64,000 bases of DNA from Myxococcales bacterium (GCA_020633435.1 JACKDP010000008.1:186001-250000); one strand, 5' to 3'; positions 53,981 through 63,049 are shown, numbered from the stretch's first letter. The notes: generated by a model from the sequence alone, not told the origin. Translations and numbers: made by a program.

Positions 53981-55513
53981 TCAGCGGGGCACGAAGAGCT
54001 TGCCCGGGTTGAAGATGCCCGTGGGGTCGAGCACCTGCTTGAGGGCGTCGAACCACGCGCGGCCGGCGCCGTGCTCGGCGTCCATGTGGCTGCGCCGGGA
54101 GAGGCCCGAGCCATGGTGGTGCGCGATGGTCGCGCCGTGCTCGACCACGGTGTCGAGGCCGGCGCGCCAGGCCGCGTCGTAGCGGGCGAGCTGGGCCGCC
54201 CGGCTGGCCGCCGCGCCGGCGAAGGTGAAGTAGATGGAGCCCCCGCCCGGGTAGGCGTGGCTGAAGTGGGCCATGACGAGCACCTTGTCGCCCACGGCCC
54301 GCCGCACGGCGTCGTAGAGCGCGCCCAGCCCCGTCCAGGTGCCCGCGACCTCGAAGGTGTCGACGAACGCGCCGGCCGCGTAGAGCTTGCTCTGCTTGTA
54401 GCTGACGTCGTAGCGGTGGGCGAGCCAGGCGCGGCCGGGCCCCTCGCCCAGGTCCTGGCCGCCGGCCGCGCGGGCCAGCCCGGCGATGGCGGCGTCCTCG
54501 GCGCGGGCCTCGGCGTCCTGCCCCTCCGTCACCGTCACCAGCAGGCTCTTCTGCGGCAGCAGGTCGATGGCCGCGTTGAGCCAGCGGGGGTTGGAGAGGG
54601 CCGTCACGAGGGCCTTCTGCTTGAGGCCGCCCGTGCCCTCGTTGAGGAGCGTCTTGAGCTTCGCCAGCGGGCCGCCGTGCTTCGCGTCGGGGTTGCTGCC
54701 CACCATCACCGTGTCGACGGGGTCGTACAGGCGCAGCACGGCGGGCCGCAGCCCGGCCTGCATGGCGCCGCGCATCACCTTCAGGCCGGCGTCCACGTCG
54801 GGCATCAGCCAGCCGCGGAAGCACCGGCGGGCGGGCTGGGCGTGCACCCGCAGCGTCGCGGCGGTGATGAGGCCCAGGGTGCCCTCGCTGCCGACGAAGG
54901 CCTGGTTCCAGTCGAGGCCCTGGCCGAGGCTGCCGTAGGCCGGGGTGCGCCGCAGGACGCCATCACCCGCCACGACCTCCAGGTCGACGACCATGTCCTC
55001 GATCTTGCCGTACCGGCTGGAGCACTGGCCCGCGGAGCGCCCGGCCAGCCAGCCCCCGACCGTCGAGCACAGGATGCTGCTGGGGAAGTGCCCGAGGGTG
55101 AGACCACGGCGCTCGAGCTGGCGCTCCAGGCGCTCGCCCATGTAGCCGGCCTCGACCTCGATGGTGCCGGCGGCCTCGTCCACCCGGCGCAGGGCCTTGA
55201 GGCGCTTGAGGTCGATGACGACGCCGCGCTCCATGGGCCGCGCCCCGCCGCAGACGCCGCTGCCGGCCCCGAACGGCACGATGGGCCGGCCGGCGGCCAC
55301 GCAGACGCGGACGAGGGCGGCGGCCTCCTCGGCGGTGCCCGGCCAGACGACGGCGGCGGGCAGCGTGGGCGCCTCGCCGGCCAGGCGCTCGAGCTGGGCG
55401 CGGGGCCACAGGTCGCGGCTGTAGGCCGTCTGATCGGCGCCCCGGGTGCTGATGTGATCGGGGCCGACCACCGCCGCCAGGGCAGCGAGATCGGCGTCCA
55501 GCGGCGTGCTCAT
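53981..55513 (-). CDS. FAD-linked oxidase, alkylglycerone-phosphate synthase/GlcD-like
   Basis: This 510-residue flavoprotein has a PCMH FAD-binding domain (VRVCVAAGRPIVPFGAGSGV, VVIDLKRLKALRRVDEAA, LCSTVGGWLAGRSAGQCSSR, QAFVGSEGTLGLITAATL). Its C-terminal cap ends in a VVEHGATIAHHHGSGLSRRS motif, then PTGIFNPGKLF. The triple-His HHHGxG is characteristic of alkylglycerone-phosphate synthase (AGPS), which swaps the acyl of acyl-DHAP for an alcohol; glycolate oxidase GlcD has EHGIG-type motifs instead. AGPS-like enzymes make ether lipids, which would fit the lipid kinase nearby. The start overlaps the TetR stop (ATGA). GlcD-like activity cannot be excluded. Confidence 0.85.
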   Translation of the reverse strand: MSTPLDADLAALAAVVGPDHISTRGADQTAYSRDLWPRAQLERLAGEAPTLPAAVVWPGTAEEAAALVRVCVAAGRPIVPFGAGSGVCGGARPMERGVVIDLKRLKALRRVDEAAGTIEVEAGYMGERLERQLERRGLTLGHFPSSILCSTVGGWLAGRSAGQCSSRYGKIEDMVVDLEVVAGDGVLRRTPAYGSLGQGLDWNQAFVGSEGTLGLITAATLRVHAQPARRCFRGWLMPDVDAGLKVMRGAMQAGLRPAVLRLYDPVDTVMVGSNPDAKHGGPLAKLKTLLNEGTGGLKQKALVTALSNPRWLNAAIDLLPQKSLLVTVTEGQDAEARAEDAAIAGLARAAGGQDLGEGPGRAWLAHRYDVSYKQSKLYAAGAFVDTFEVAGTWTGLGALYDAVRRAVGDKVLVMAHFSHAYPGGGSIYFTFAGAAASRAAQLARYDAAWRAGLDTVVEHGATIAHHHGSGLSRRSHMDAEHGAGRAWFDALKQVLDPTGIFNPGKLFVPR

Positions 55514-56115
55514 CGCGGACTCCCCAGGGCGCGCAGCCCCTGCTCGATCATCGAGACGGCTACCGGGAAGAGGGCCTCCACGTCCAGCGCCACGCCGAAG
55601 GCGGAGGCGGCCTGGAGGCCATCGGACAGGGCCTTGACCGCGGTGGCGGCGGCCACGGGATCAGGCAGCGCCCAGCCCTCGGCCCGCGCCCAGCGCTCGA
55701 GCAGCTCGGCCAGGCCGCCCACGAGCGCGGTGTGCAGGGCGCGGATGCGGGCCCCGATGACGGCGTCCAGCACGGCGATCTCGCCGGTGAGCAGCACGAA
55801 CCGCTCCGCGGGGCCGCCGGGCTCGCTCAGGAAGACCTGGGCGAAGGTCAGGGCCAGCGCGCCGATGGAGGGCGCCTCCGGCTGGGCGAGGGCGCGCTCG
55901 ACGAGGGCGTGGGCGCGGCCGAACTCCCGGTCGACGAGGGCCTCGGCGAGGGCCTGCTTGCTGTCGAAGTGGAAGTAGATCGCGCCCTTCGACAGCCCCG
56001 CCGCCGACGCGATGGCCGACATCCGCGCGCCCTGGTAGCCCTCCGCGAGCATGGCGCTGCGCGCGGCGTCCAGGATCTGGGCGCGGCGCGCCTCGGTGGG
56101 CAGGTGTCGGGTCAT
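55510..56115 (-). CDS. TetR-family transcriptional regulator
   Basis: This 201-residue protein has the N-terminal TetR helix-turn-helix: RRAQILDAARSAMLAEGYQG, then AGLSKGAIYFHFDSKQALAE. A ligand-binding helical C-terminus follows. Such repressors sense small hydrophobic ligands, often acyl-CoA, in lipid clusters. It is the first gene of the run TetR, AGPS-like, GlcE-like, Fe-S, lipid kinase, lnt and overlaps the next gene (ATGA), so it probably controls the operon and itself. The divergent gene starts 96 bases away. No operator palindrome was confidently identified there. Confidence 0.92.
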   Translation of the reverse strand: MTRHLPTEARRAQILDAARSAMLAEGYQGARMSAIASAAGLSKGAIYFHFDSKQALAEALVDREFGRAHALVERALAQPEAPSIGALALTFAQVFLSEPGGPAERFVLLTGEIAVLDAVIGARIRALHTALVGGLAELLERWARAEGWALPDPVAAATAVKALSDGLQAASAFGVALDVEALFPVAVSMIEQGLRALGSPR

Positions 56116-56211
56116 GTCTGGCGAGCATCGCCAAGGCCTCTATCGGGTGTCAACGGCGGCCGCGCGCGCCGGAGGATGCCCTCACCCGGCCGGACCGACT
56201 ATCGTGCCGCC

Positions 56212-56922
56212 ATGCGCTGCCTCACCCTCGCCCTCTCGTTGCTCCTCGCGGCCCCGGCCCTGGCCGCGGATCCCGACGCCTTCGACCCGCTCCTCGACCT
56301 CCCGCCGGAGGGCGACGCCCGGGATCAGACGTACGAGGCCCCGGATCCCCGGTCGCCCGGCTTCACCATCGGGGGCTTCGGCGGCTGGTACATCGGCTCG
56401 GTGAAGAGCTTCCTGACGAAGGACCGCAGCACCCTGACGTCGGGCTCCCGGCCCTTCGTCGGCTTCGGCTTCGGCGGCCGGACGCGTAGCCCCATCGAGC
56501 TGGGCATCGACATCGGCCTGGGCCTCGGCCAGACCTTCCTGCCGAAGTACAACATCAACGTCGCCGCCTTCGACCTCATCCTGGCGCCGCGCCTGCTCGT
56601 GCACCTGTACGAGTCGCCGGGGCTGGGCGTGTACACGGGGGCCGCCGGCGAGGCCATCCTGTTCGACGTCGAGCCCGCCGGGCTGAACCAGGCGGGCATC
56701 GGGCCGGCGCTCGTGGTCGGCCTGCTGCGGCGCCTGGGTCCGCACAGCTTCATCTTCGCCGAGGTCACGGCGTCGGCCTTCTACGATCTGCTGGCCTTCA
56801 AGTACGTGCCGCCGGACGAGGAGGCCCTGCTGGAGGATCCCACCCTCGAGCCGAAGCGCGAGGATGGCGAGTGGTACGGCATCGCCCGCTTCACGCTGGG
56901 CTACCGGCTGACGGCGTTCTAG
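56212..56922 (+). CDS. Hypothetical exported barrel-like protein
   Basis: This 236-residue protein has a Sec signal (MRCLTLALSLLLAAPALA) and a body of amphipathic strands: GGFGGWYIGSVKSFLTKD, SPIELGIDIGLGLGQTFLPK, LAPRLLVHLYESPGLGVYTG and a closing WYGIARFTLGYRLTAF. The C-terminal phenylalanine after alternating hydrophobics is the usual end of outer-membrane barrels. The longer frame upstream is antisense to the TetR gene and was rejected. No family was recognised. Confidence 0.75.
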   Translation: MRCLTLALSLLLAAPALAADPDAFDPLLDLPPEGDARDQTYEAPDPRSPGFTIGGFGGWYIGSVKSFLTKDRSTLTSGSRPFVGFGFGGRTRSPIELGIDIGLGLGQTFLPKYNINVAAFDLILAPRLLVHLYESPGLGVYTGAAGEAILFDVEPAGLNQAGIGPALVVGLLRRLGPHSFIFAEVTASAFYDLLAFKYVPPDEEALLEDPTLEPKREDGEWYGIARFTLGYRLTAF

Positions 56923-57064
56923 CCACCCGCATGAAACGCTAACATTTTCGTAGACTTGAAGCCGAAAACCTGAACCCCCGGGCCCACCCTGCCCGCCCCC
57001 GGGCCGCGCGGGTGGCCCGCCGAGCGGCTTGACCATCCGCGCGGGGGCGGTGCACCCTGATCTC

Positions 57065-57496
57065 ATGCCGTCCCTTGCTCCCAGCGCGGTCGCCCCGATC
57101 TCGGTGCTTCGCATCCTGCTGGCGGAGGACGATGACGACCATGTCCTGCTGACCCAGCGGGCGCTGCGCAGCCTGACCTGCGCGGTGGAGCTGGAGGTCG
57201 TCCGCGACGGCGCCGATGTGTTCGCCGTCCTCGACCGCGGACCCAGCCCCAACATCCTGCTCGTCGATCAACACATGCCGCGCATGACCGGCCAGGCCGT
57301 CATCCGGACGCTCCGGGCCGATCCCCGCTACGCGACGCTGCCCATCGTCCTGCTGAGCGCGAGCATGGCGGGCGACGAGGCCCGCCGGGCCGAGGCGGGG
57401 GGCGCGTCGGCGTTCGTCCCCAAGTCCGCGAGCCTGCGCCGCTTCTCCGCCGCCCTGACGCGCACCATCGAGGCGCTGGCGGGGCCCCTCGGCTGA
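57065..57496 (+). CDS. Single-domain response regulator (CheY-like receiver)
   Basis: This 143-residue protein is a bare receiver domain: acidic pocket Glu21-Asp22-Asp23 in LAEDDDDH, phospho-acceptor Asp68 in ILLVDQHMPRMTG, Ser98 in IVLLSAS and Lys120 in FVPKSAS. All switch residues are present and no output domain follows. It resembles the Rcp1/rpfG-type receivers that pair with phytochrome or hybrid kinases (the DQHMPRMTG form). No histidine kinase is adjacent. The ATG at 57065 was chosen over an upstream TTG. The 142 bases before it hold no other gene. Confidence 0.92.
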   Translation: MPSLAPSAVAPISVLRILLAEDDDDHVLLTQRALRSLTCAVELEVVRDGADVFAVLDRGPSPNILLVDQHMPRMTGQAVIRTLRADPRYATLPIVLLSASMAGDEARRAEAGGASAFVPKSASLRRFSAALTRTIEALAGPLG

Positions 57497-57497
57497 G

Positions 57498-57914
57498 CTA
57501 CTGGGCGCCCGGGGTCGTCCAGGTGCCATCCTTCGGTGCCATCGAGTGGCAGAGCTGGCAGGTCTCGGGGTCGACCTTGACCGGCGTGCGCCGCGCCGGA
57601 TCCCAGGCCTCGTAGCGCCACGCGCCGCCCACCTTCCGCCGCACGTCGATGCGGGTGATGACGTCGATGACCGAGGGCGGGTGGTGGACCTTGGCCCAGA
57701 CGTCCCCCTCGGGGGCGCGGTACACGGTGCGCGTCTCGGCCTGCTCGGCGTCGTGCACGGTGGTCAGGGCGCGGCCCCAGCGGGCGATCTCGGGGAAGCC
57801 GGGGGGCGCGGGGGCCTCCTCGGCGACGGCCGGCGCGGGGGCCTCGCCGTCCACCGGGAGCGCGGAGCAGGCCAGGCAGAGGGCGGCGGCGGCGAGGGCG
57901 AGGTGGCGCGACAT
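57498..57914 (-). CDS. Mono-heme c-type cytochrome-like lipoprotein
   Basis: This 138-residue protein has a lipoprotein signal (SRHLALAAAALCLAC) and an acidic Pro/Ala/Glu linker. A domain of about 90 residues follows, with ITRIDVRRKVGGAWRYEAWD and the heme-binding CxxCH in ETCQLCHSMAPKDGTW. A single CXXCH near the end is unlike class I cytochrome c, where it is near the start. It is convergent with the receiver gene (1 base apart). Confidence 0.75.
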   Translation of the reverse strand: MSRHLALAAAALCLACSALPVDGEAPAPAVAEEAPAPPGFPEIARWGRALTTVHDAEQAETRTVYRAPEGDVWAKVHHPPSVIDVITRIDVRRKVGGAWRYEAWDPARRTPVKVDPETCQLCHSMAPKDGTWTTPGAQ

Positions 57915-58013
57915 GCGTCCAGTAGGCGCTGGCGGCCGGGCGGAGATCAAGTCCCCGTGGGTGCCAGCGGCCGGCCGACGGGGCATACTGGCGCCGCACG
58001 GTCGGAGGCACCC

Positions 58014-58376
58014 ATGAAGCTCGCCCAGATCATCAAGATCGCCCTGGTGGCGGTCGTCCTCCTGGTGGGGGTGAAGTTCTCCCTCGCCTACATCAACTAC
58101 CTGCAGATCAGCCGCATCCTGGACGCCGAGGCCCTGGACGCGCGCCGGACGAAGACGAGCGCGGAGGAGATCATCCGGCGCATCCAGGAGCGGGCCGGGC
58201 GCTCGAGCGCCGAGCTGCCGCCCCCGGAGGCCATCGACTTCACGGTGGAGGGCGTGAACGAGCCGAACGAAGATCTTGTGATCACGGCCAGTTACGAGGA
58301 GATCGTGAACCTGTACGTCTACGTCGTCCGCTGGCCGCGCACCATCGTGGCGCGGGCCGAGACGCCGAAGAAGTAG
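58014..58376 (+). CDS. Small single-pass membrane protein
   Basis: This 120-residue product has one membrane helix (IIKIALVAVVLLVGVKFSLAY minus one residue, about 5-25), a helical charged region (AEEIIRRIQERAGRSSAEL) and a C-terminal beta-like segment (EDLVITASYEEIVNLYVYVV). The layout recalls DUF4845-type proteins, but the match is not strong. GTCGGAGGCACCC precedes the ATG at 58014. It is convergent with alaS (2 bases apart). Confidence 0.7.
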   Translation: MKLAQIIKIALVAVVLLVGVKFSLAYINYLQISRILDAEALDARRTKTSAEEIIRRIQERAGRSSAELPPPEAIDFTVEGVNEPNEDLVITASYEEIVNLYVYVVRWPRTIVARAETPKK

Positions 58377-58378
58377 GG

Positions 58379-61018
58379 CTAGAGGCCCGCCTGGCTGCGG
58401 ACGATGGCCACGGCCTGATCCATGGCGGCGGGGAGCTGATCGACGGCCTTGCCGCCACCCTGGGCGAAGTCGGGGCGCCCGCCGCCGCGGCCGTCCACCA
58501 GGGCGGTGAGGGCCTTGACCAGGTTGCCGGCGTGGAAGCGCTTGTCGCCCTTCAGGTGCGGGCCCACGGCGGCGATGATGGCCACCTGCCCGTCCAGCTC
58601 GGCGCCCACCACCACCACGGCGTCGGGGCGCTTGTCGCGCAGGCGGTCGACGAGGGCGGCCAGCGTCTCGCGGGCGTCCACGTCGACGCGGGCGGCCACG
58701 ACGGGCACGCCCCCCACGTCCTCGGCGTCGGCCAGCAGGCTGTCGGCGTCCACGGCGCCGCCCGAGCGGCGGGCCTTCTCCAGCGCGCGCCGCAGCGTCC
58801 GCAGCTCGTCGTGCAGGGCGTGGACGCGCTCGGGCACCCGGGCGACCTCGGCCTTGAGCAGCGAGGCGGCCTCCCGCAAGAGGGCGCGATCGGCCTGCAT
58901 GGCGGCGTCGGCGGCGTGGCCGACGACGGCCTCGATGCGGCGCACGCCGGCGGCCAGGCCCGTCTCCACGGTGACGCGGAACTGCCCGATGTCGCCCGTC
59001 CGGCGCACGTGGTTGCCGCCGCAGAGCTCGAAGGAGTCCTGGCCGGCGCGCACGGTGCGCACGTGGTCGCCGTACTTCTCGCCGAAGAGCGCCACGACGC
59101 CCTGGGCGCGGGCCTCGTCGATGGGCACGTCGGCGGTGATGGTCACGGCCTCGTTGCGGCGGATGCGGGCGTTGACCCAGTCCTCGACCGCGGCGATCTC
59201 GTCGGCGGTCATCGGGCGGCCGTGGCTGAAGTCGAAGCGCGTGCGGTCGGGGTCGACCACCGAGCCCTTCTGCTCCACATGGGGCCCGAGGACGGCCTTC
59301 AAGGCGGCGTGCATGAGGTGCGTCGCCGAGTGGTGGATGGTCTTCTGCTGGCGGCGCGCGGTGTCGACCTCGACGCGCACGAGGGTGTCGGTGTCGAGCT
59401 GCACGGCCCCGGTCAGGGCGCCGTAATGGTGAATGATGCCATTCACCTTCTGCACATCGTCCACCTGGATGGTGAAGCCCGGCCCCTCGATGACGCCGTG
59501 GTCGGCGACCTCGCCGCCGCTCTCGGCGTAGAGGGGCGTGCGGCGCAGGATGAGCTCGACGCGGCCGCCCTCGTGGGCGCGCCAGCGCATGACGGTGGTG
59601 TCCAGCTCGGCCAGGCCGTAGGCCGCGAAGCCCTCCCCGCCCCCCTCGGCCAGGACGTGCCACTCGGCGCCGTCGTCGTAGAACTTCTGGGCGGAGCGGG
59701 CCCGCTCGCGCTGGGCCTCCATCTGCCGCGCGAAGCCGGCCTCGTCCACCGTGAAGCCGTGCTCCTCGGCCTCGATGCGGGTGAGGTCGGCGGGGAAGCC
59801 GTAGGTGTCGTAGAGGACGAAGGCCTCGGCGCCGGTGATGGCGCGGTCGCCCCCGGCCTTGGCCTGCATGATGGCGTGCAGGCGGCCCATCCCGCGGTCG
59901 ATGGTGCGGAAGAAGCGGGCCTCCTCGTCCTTCAGGGCCTCCTGGGTGTTGGCCAGGATGTGGGGCGGCAGGTCGTAGACGCCCTCGAACACCTCGGCCA
60001 CGGCGGGCACCAGGCGCCAGAGGAACGGCCCGTCGAAGCCCAGGCGGCGGCCGTGGCGGACGGCGCGGCGGAGGATGCGGCGCAGCACGTAGCCGCGGCC
60101 ATCGTTGCTGAACTGCCCGCCCTCGCTGACCACGAAGCTCAGCGTCCGCAGGTGGTCGGCGATGACCTGCAGGTCGACGCGCTGGCGCGGATCGGCCCAG
60201 TCGGCGCCCGCCTCGGCGAGGGTGCGGCGGATGATGGGCTGGAACAGATCCGTCTCGTAGGCGCTCACCTTCCCCTGGAGGATCATGGTGATGCGCTCCA
60301 TGCCCATGCCCGTGTCCACGGACTGCATGGGGAGCGGCGTCACCGAGCCGTCGTCGGCGCGGTTCGACTCCATGAAGACGTTGTTCCAGAACTCCATGTA
60401 GCGGTCGCCCTCGCCGCCCATGACGTCCTGCGGGCCGGTGCCCGCCTCGGGGCCCAGGTCGTAGAACAGCTCGGTGCAGGGGCCGCAGGGGCCGGTCGGG
60501 CCCATGGACCAGAAGTTCTCCTCGTCGCCCTTCTCCACGTCGCCGAAGCGGTAGAGGTGGCTCGGATCCACGCCGATCTCGTCGATCCAGAGGGCCGCGG
60601 CCTCGTCGTCCGTCTTGTAGACCGAGACGTAGATGCGGGACGGATCGAGGCCGAAGACCCGCGTCGAGAGGTCCCAGGCCATCTGGATGGTGTCGCGCTT
60701 GTAGTAGTCGCCGAAGGACCAGTTGCCGAGCATCTCGAACCAGGTCAGGTGGCGGCCGTCCTTGCCGACAGCATCGAGATCATTGTGCTTTCCGCCGGCG
60801 CGCACGCACTTCTGCACCGAGCACGCCCGGGTGTAGTCGCGCTTCTCCTCGCCCAGCAGCACCGACTTGAACTGGTTCATGCCCGCGTTGGTGAAGAGCA
60901 GCGTGGGGTCGTCGCGCGGGATGATGGGCGAGCTCTCCACCTCACGGTGGGCGAGCGTGGCGTGCTTCGCGAAGTAGTCGAGGTAGGTGCGCCGGATGCG
61001 CTTCTGGTCCCAGGACAT
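58379..61018 (-). CDS. alaS: Alanyl-tRNA synthetase
   Basis: This full-length 879-residue protein has an N-terminal aminoacylation domain: LDYFAKHATLAHREVESSPI and NAGMNQFKSVLLGEEKRDY. VDTGMGMERITMILQGK follows, then the editing domain with HSATHLMHAALKAVLG and the metal motif. The metal motif reads SFELCGGNHVRRTG, with Asn where most AlaS have Thr (CGGTH). The C-Ala oligomerisation domain is present at the end with the Gly-rich GGRPDFAQGGGK. It charges tRNA-Ala and edits mischarged serine. The start ATG is at 61018. The tyrosyl-tRNA synthetase gene lies 15 bases upstream on the same strand, so they may be co-transcribed. Confidence 0.98.
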   Translation of the reverse strand: MSWDQKRIRRTYLDYFAKHATLAHREVESSPIIPRDDPTLLFTNAGMNQFKSVLLGEEKRDYTRACSVQKCVRAGGKHNDLDAVGKDGRHLTWFEMLGNWSFGDYYKRDTIQMAWDLSTRVFGLDPSRIYVSVYKTDDEAAALWIDEIGVDPSHLYRFGDVEKGDEENFWSMGPTGPCGPCTELFYDLGPEAGTGPQDVMGGEGDRYMEFWNNVFMESNRADDGSVTPLPMQSVDTGMGMERITMILQGKVSAYETDLFQPIIRRTLAEAGADWADPRQRVDLQVIADHLRTLSFVVSEGGQFSNDGRGYVLRRILRRAVRHGRRLGFDGPFLWRLVPAVAEVFEGVYDLPPHILANTQEALKDEEARFFRTIDRGMGRLHAIMQAKAGGDRAITGAEAFVLYDTYGFPADLTRIEAEEHGFTVDEAGFARQMEAQRERARSAQKFYDDGAEWHVLAEGGGEGFAAYGLAELDTTVMRWRAHEGGRVELILRRTPLYAESGGEVADHGVIEGPGFTIQVDDVQKVNGIIHHYGALTGAVQLDTDTLVRVEVDTARRQQKTIHHSATHLMHAALKAVLGPHVEQKGSVVDPDRTRFDFSHGRPMTADEIAAVEDWVNARIRRNEAVTITADVPIDEARAQGVVALFGEKYGDHVRTVRAGQDSFELCGGNHVRRTGDIGQFRVTVETGLAAGVRRIEAVVGHAADAAMQADRALLREAASLLKAEVARVPERVHALHDELRTLRRALEKARRSGGAVDADSLLADAEDVGGVPVVAARVDVDARETLAALVDRLRDKRPDAVVVVGAELDGQVAIIAAVGPHLKGDKRFHAGNLVKALTALVDGRGGGRPDFAQGGGKAVDQLPAAMDQAVAIVRSQAGL

Positions 61019-61033
61019 GGAGGGCCTCGTCGG

Positions 61034-62263
61034 TCAGGAGATGTGCAGGCGGGCGAAGTGGCGCTTGCCCTTCTGGAGCAGGTACGACCCGGGCGCCGTC
61101 AGCCGCAGGTCCTTGTCGTCGACGCGCTCGCCGTCGACCTGGAGGCCGCCGCCGCGGATGGCGCGGATGGCCTCGGAGGTGCTGGCGACGAGGCCGACGC
61201 GCTTCATGGCCTCGCAGATCCACAGGGGCAGATCGGCGGCGGCGAGGGCGAACTCGGGCACGTCATCGGGCACCGCGCGCTCGCGGTGCACCTGGATGAA
61301 GCGCTCCTCGGCCGCCTGGGCGTCGGCGGCGGAGTGATACTGGGTCACGATCTCGCGGGCCAGGCGCATCTTGGCGGCCATGGGCCCGAGGGCGCCGGCG
61401 GCCAGCTCGGCCAGCAGCGCGTCCACCTCCCGCATGGACAGCCGGGTGGCGAGCTGGAAGTAGCTCGGCATCAGGGCGTCGGGGATGGACAGCACCTTGC
61501 CGTACTGGTCTTCGGGGGGCGAGGCCAGGCCGATGGAGTTGCCCAGGCTCTGGCTCATCTTCTCCACGCCGTCGGTGCCCGGGAGCAGCGGCATGGTCAT
61601 GATGGCCTGGGGGCTCTGGTCGAAGATGCCCTGGATCTCGCGGCCCATGAGCTCGTTGAAGAGCTGGTCAGTGCCGTTGATCGTGATGTCGGCCTGCAGC
61701 GCCCAGGAGTCGTAGCCCTGCAGGATGGGGTACAGGAACTCGTGCACGTAGACGGCGGCGCCGTCCTGCAGGCGGCGCTGGAACATGTCGCGCTCCCACA
61801 GGCGGGCGGCCGACAGGCGCGTCCCGAGCCGCAGGAAGTCGGCCAGGTCCATCTGGCCCAGCCACTCGCTGTTGCGGCGGATGACGAGCGTCTCGACGTC
61901 CAGCACGCGGTCCACCTGGCGCAGCATCGAGGCGATGTTGTCCTCGATCTGCTCGGGGGTGAGCTGCGGGCGCGTCTTGTCCTTGCCCGTGGGATCCCCG
62001 ATGCGGCTCGTGAAGTCGCCGATGAGGAGCACGACGGTGTGCCCGGCGTCCTGGAAGCGGCGCATGGCCTGGTAGCAGACGGCGTAGCCCAGGTGCAGAT
62101 CGCGGGCCGTCGGATCGACGCCGTGCTTGACGATCAGGCGCTTGCCGGCGCGGATCTTCTCGACAAGCTGCTCGCGGCCCACCACGTCGGTGGCCCCCGC
62201 GAAGAGCTCGTCCAGGTCCACCGCCCGGTTCACGGGGCGCTCGGTGCCTTGCGCTGTGCTCAC
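61034..62263 (-). CDS. tyrS: Tyrosyl-tRNA synthetase
   Basis: This 409-residue class I synthetase has KHGVDPTARDLHLGYAVCYQ, the HIGH-like motif being HLGY, and DITINGTDQLFNELMG. VEKMSQSLGNSIG is the KMSKS variant KMSQS. A C-terminal S4 domain (STSEAIRAIRGGGLQVDGER) matches the TyrZ-type enzymes. It charges tRNA-Tyr. GTG 62263 was chosen because GGGAGGACGC lies immediately upstream; a longer reading adds only four residues. alaS follows 15 bases later. Confidence 0.96.
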   Translation of the reverse strand: MSTAQGTERPVNRAVDLDELFAGATDVVGREQLVEKIRAGKRLIVKHGVDPTARDLHLGYAVCYQAMRRFQDAGHTVVLLIGDFTSRIGDPTGKDKTRPQLTPEQIEDNIASMLRQVDRVLDVETLVIRRNSEWLGQMDLADFLRLGTRLSAARLWERDMFQRRLQDGAAVYVHEFLYPILQGYDSWALQADITINGTDQLFNELMGREIQGIFDQSPQAIMTMPLLPGTDGVEKMSQSLGNSIGLASPPEDQYGKVLSIPDALMPSYFQLATRLSMREVDALLAELAAGALGPMAAKMRLAREIVTQYHSAADAQAAEERFIQVHRERAVPDDVPEFALAAADLPLWICEAMKRVGLVASTSEAIRAIRGGGLQVDGERVDDKDLRLTAPGSYLLQKGKRHFARLHIS

Positions 62264-62347
62264 GCGTCCTCCCACGGCCAGGCGCGATGTTCTAGTCCGG
62301 CCCCGGCCGGGCTGTCAAAGCCGTTGGGGCCAGGCGCGCCGGGGGGC

Positions 62348-62974
62348 TCAGGCGCGGGACGCCGCCTGGAAGCCGGAGGCCACCCCACGCCAGCGCTCGC
62401 GGGCGCCGCGCAGCTCCATGGGCTCGACGAGGTAGTGGGCCTCGGCCTCGTGGTGGTGGTCCGTCCAGCGGCCGCGGGTGACCTCGTAGACGTCCGCGGC
62501 GGGGCCGATGGGGTGGGCCAGGCCGTGGCTGCGGGTGAAGCCGAACCGCGCGGCGATGCGCTTGATGGCGACGGTGTCGCGGGGCACCCAGAACCAGACG
62601 TCCCGGGCGGCCAGGTGCTCGAAGGCGTAGTAGAGGGCGGCCGAGACGCAGCGCCCCCCCACCCCGCTCGGGCAGTCGAGGGCCAGGCTCAGCTCCCACG
62701 TCGAGGGGTCGTCCTCGTCGCGGATGAGCTCCACGGCGCCGATGAGCCGATCGTCGAGGGTGGCGCTGAAGCTGCGGCGCCGCGTCGACCAGTCCACCGG
62801 GTGCACCTCGTCGACGCCGGGCAGGAAGTCGCGCCGGCGCATGCCCGGCTGGTTCAGCAGGCCGACGAGGCGCTCGCGGTCGCCCGCCTCGACGGGGCGC
62901 AGCACGAGGTGGCCCGAGAAGCTCGTCTCGTCGGCACAGGTCGAGGGGGCATGCTCACCAGGGGATTCGTTCAT
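62348..62974 (-). CDS. GNAT-family N-acetyltransferase-like protein
   Basis: This 208-residue protein has the RimJ/RimL-type layout: LVLRPVEAGDRERLVGLLN at the start, LIGAVELIRDED as the central strands, and GGRCVSAALYYAFEHLA followed by WVPRDTVAIKRIAARFGFTR. This is the motif A/B acetyl-CoA region. The Q/RxxGxG/A loop is altered (CPSGVGGRCV). The acceptor, protein or small molecule, is unknown. The ATG at 62974 follows GGTGGAAGGCG. It lies 84 bases downstream of tyrS on the opposite side of that start region. Confidence 0.78.
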   Translation of the reverse strand: MNESPGEHAPSTCADETSFSGHLVLRPVEAGDRERLVGLLNQPGMRRRDFLPGVDEVHPVDWSTRRRSFSATLDDRLIGAVELIRDEDDPSTWELSLALDCPSGVGGRCVSAALYYAFEHLAARDVWFWVPRDTVAIKRIAARFGFTRSHGLAHPIGPAADVYEVTRGRWTDHHHEAEAHYLVEPMELRGARERWRGVASGFQAASRA

Positions 62975-63049
62975 CGCCTTCCACCCACCCGGCGTGGTGG
63001 CCGGGCGACGCGCGTCGGCCCGCAGGATCGCCAACGAGGGCGGGATGAA

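Noticed and set aside
56940..56970. TTTTCG/CGAAAA inverted repeat after the barrel-like gene
   Set aside because: The stem is only six pairs of mixed strength with an 11-base loop; no confident terminator or operator.
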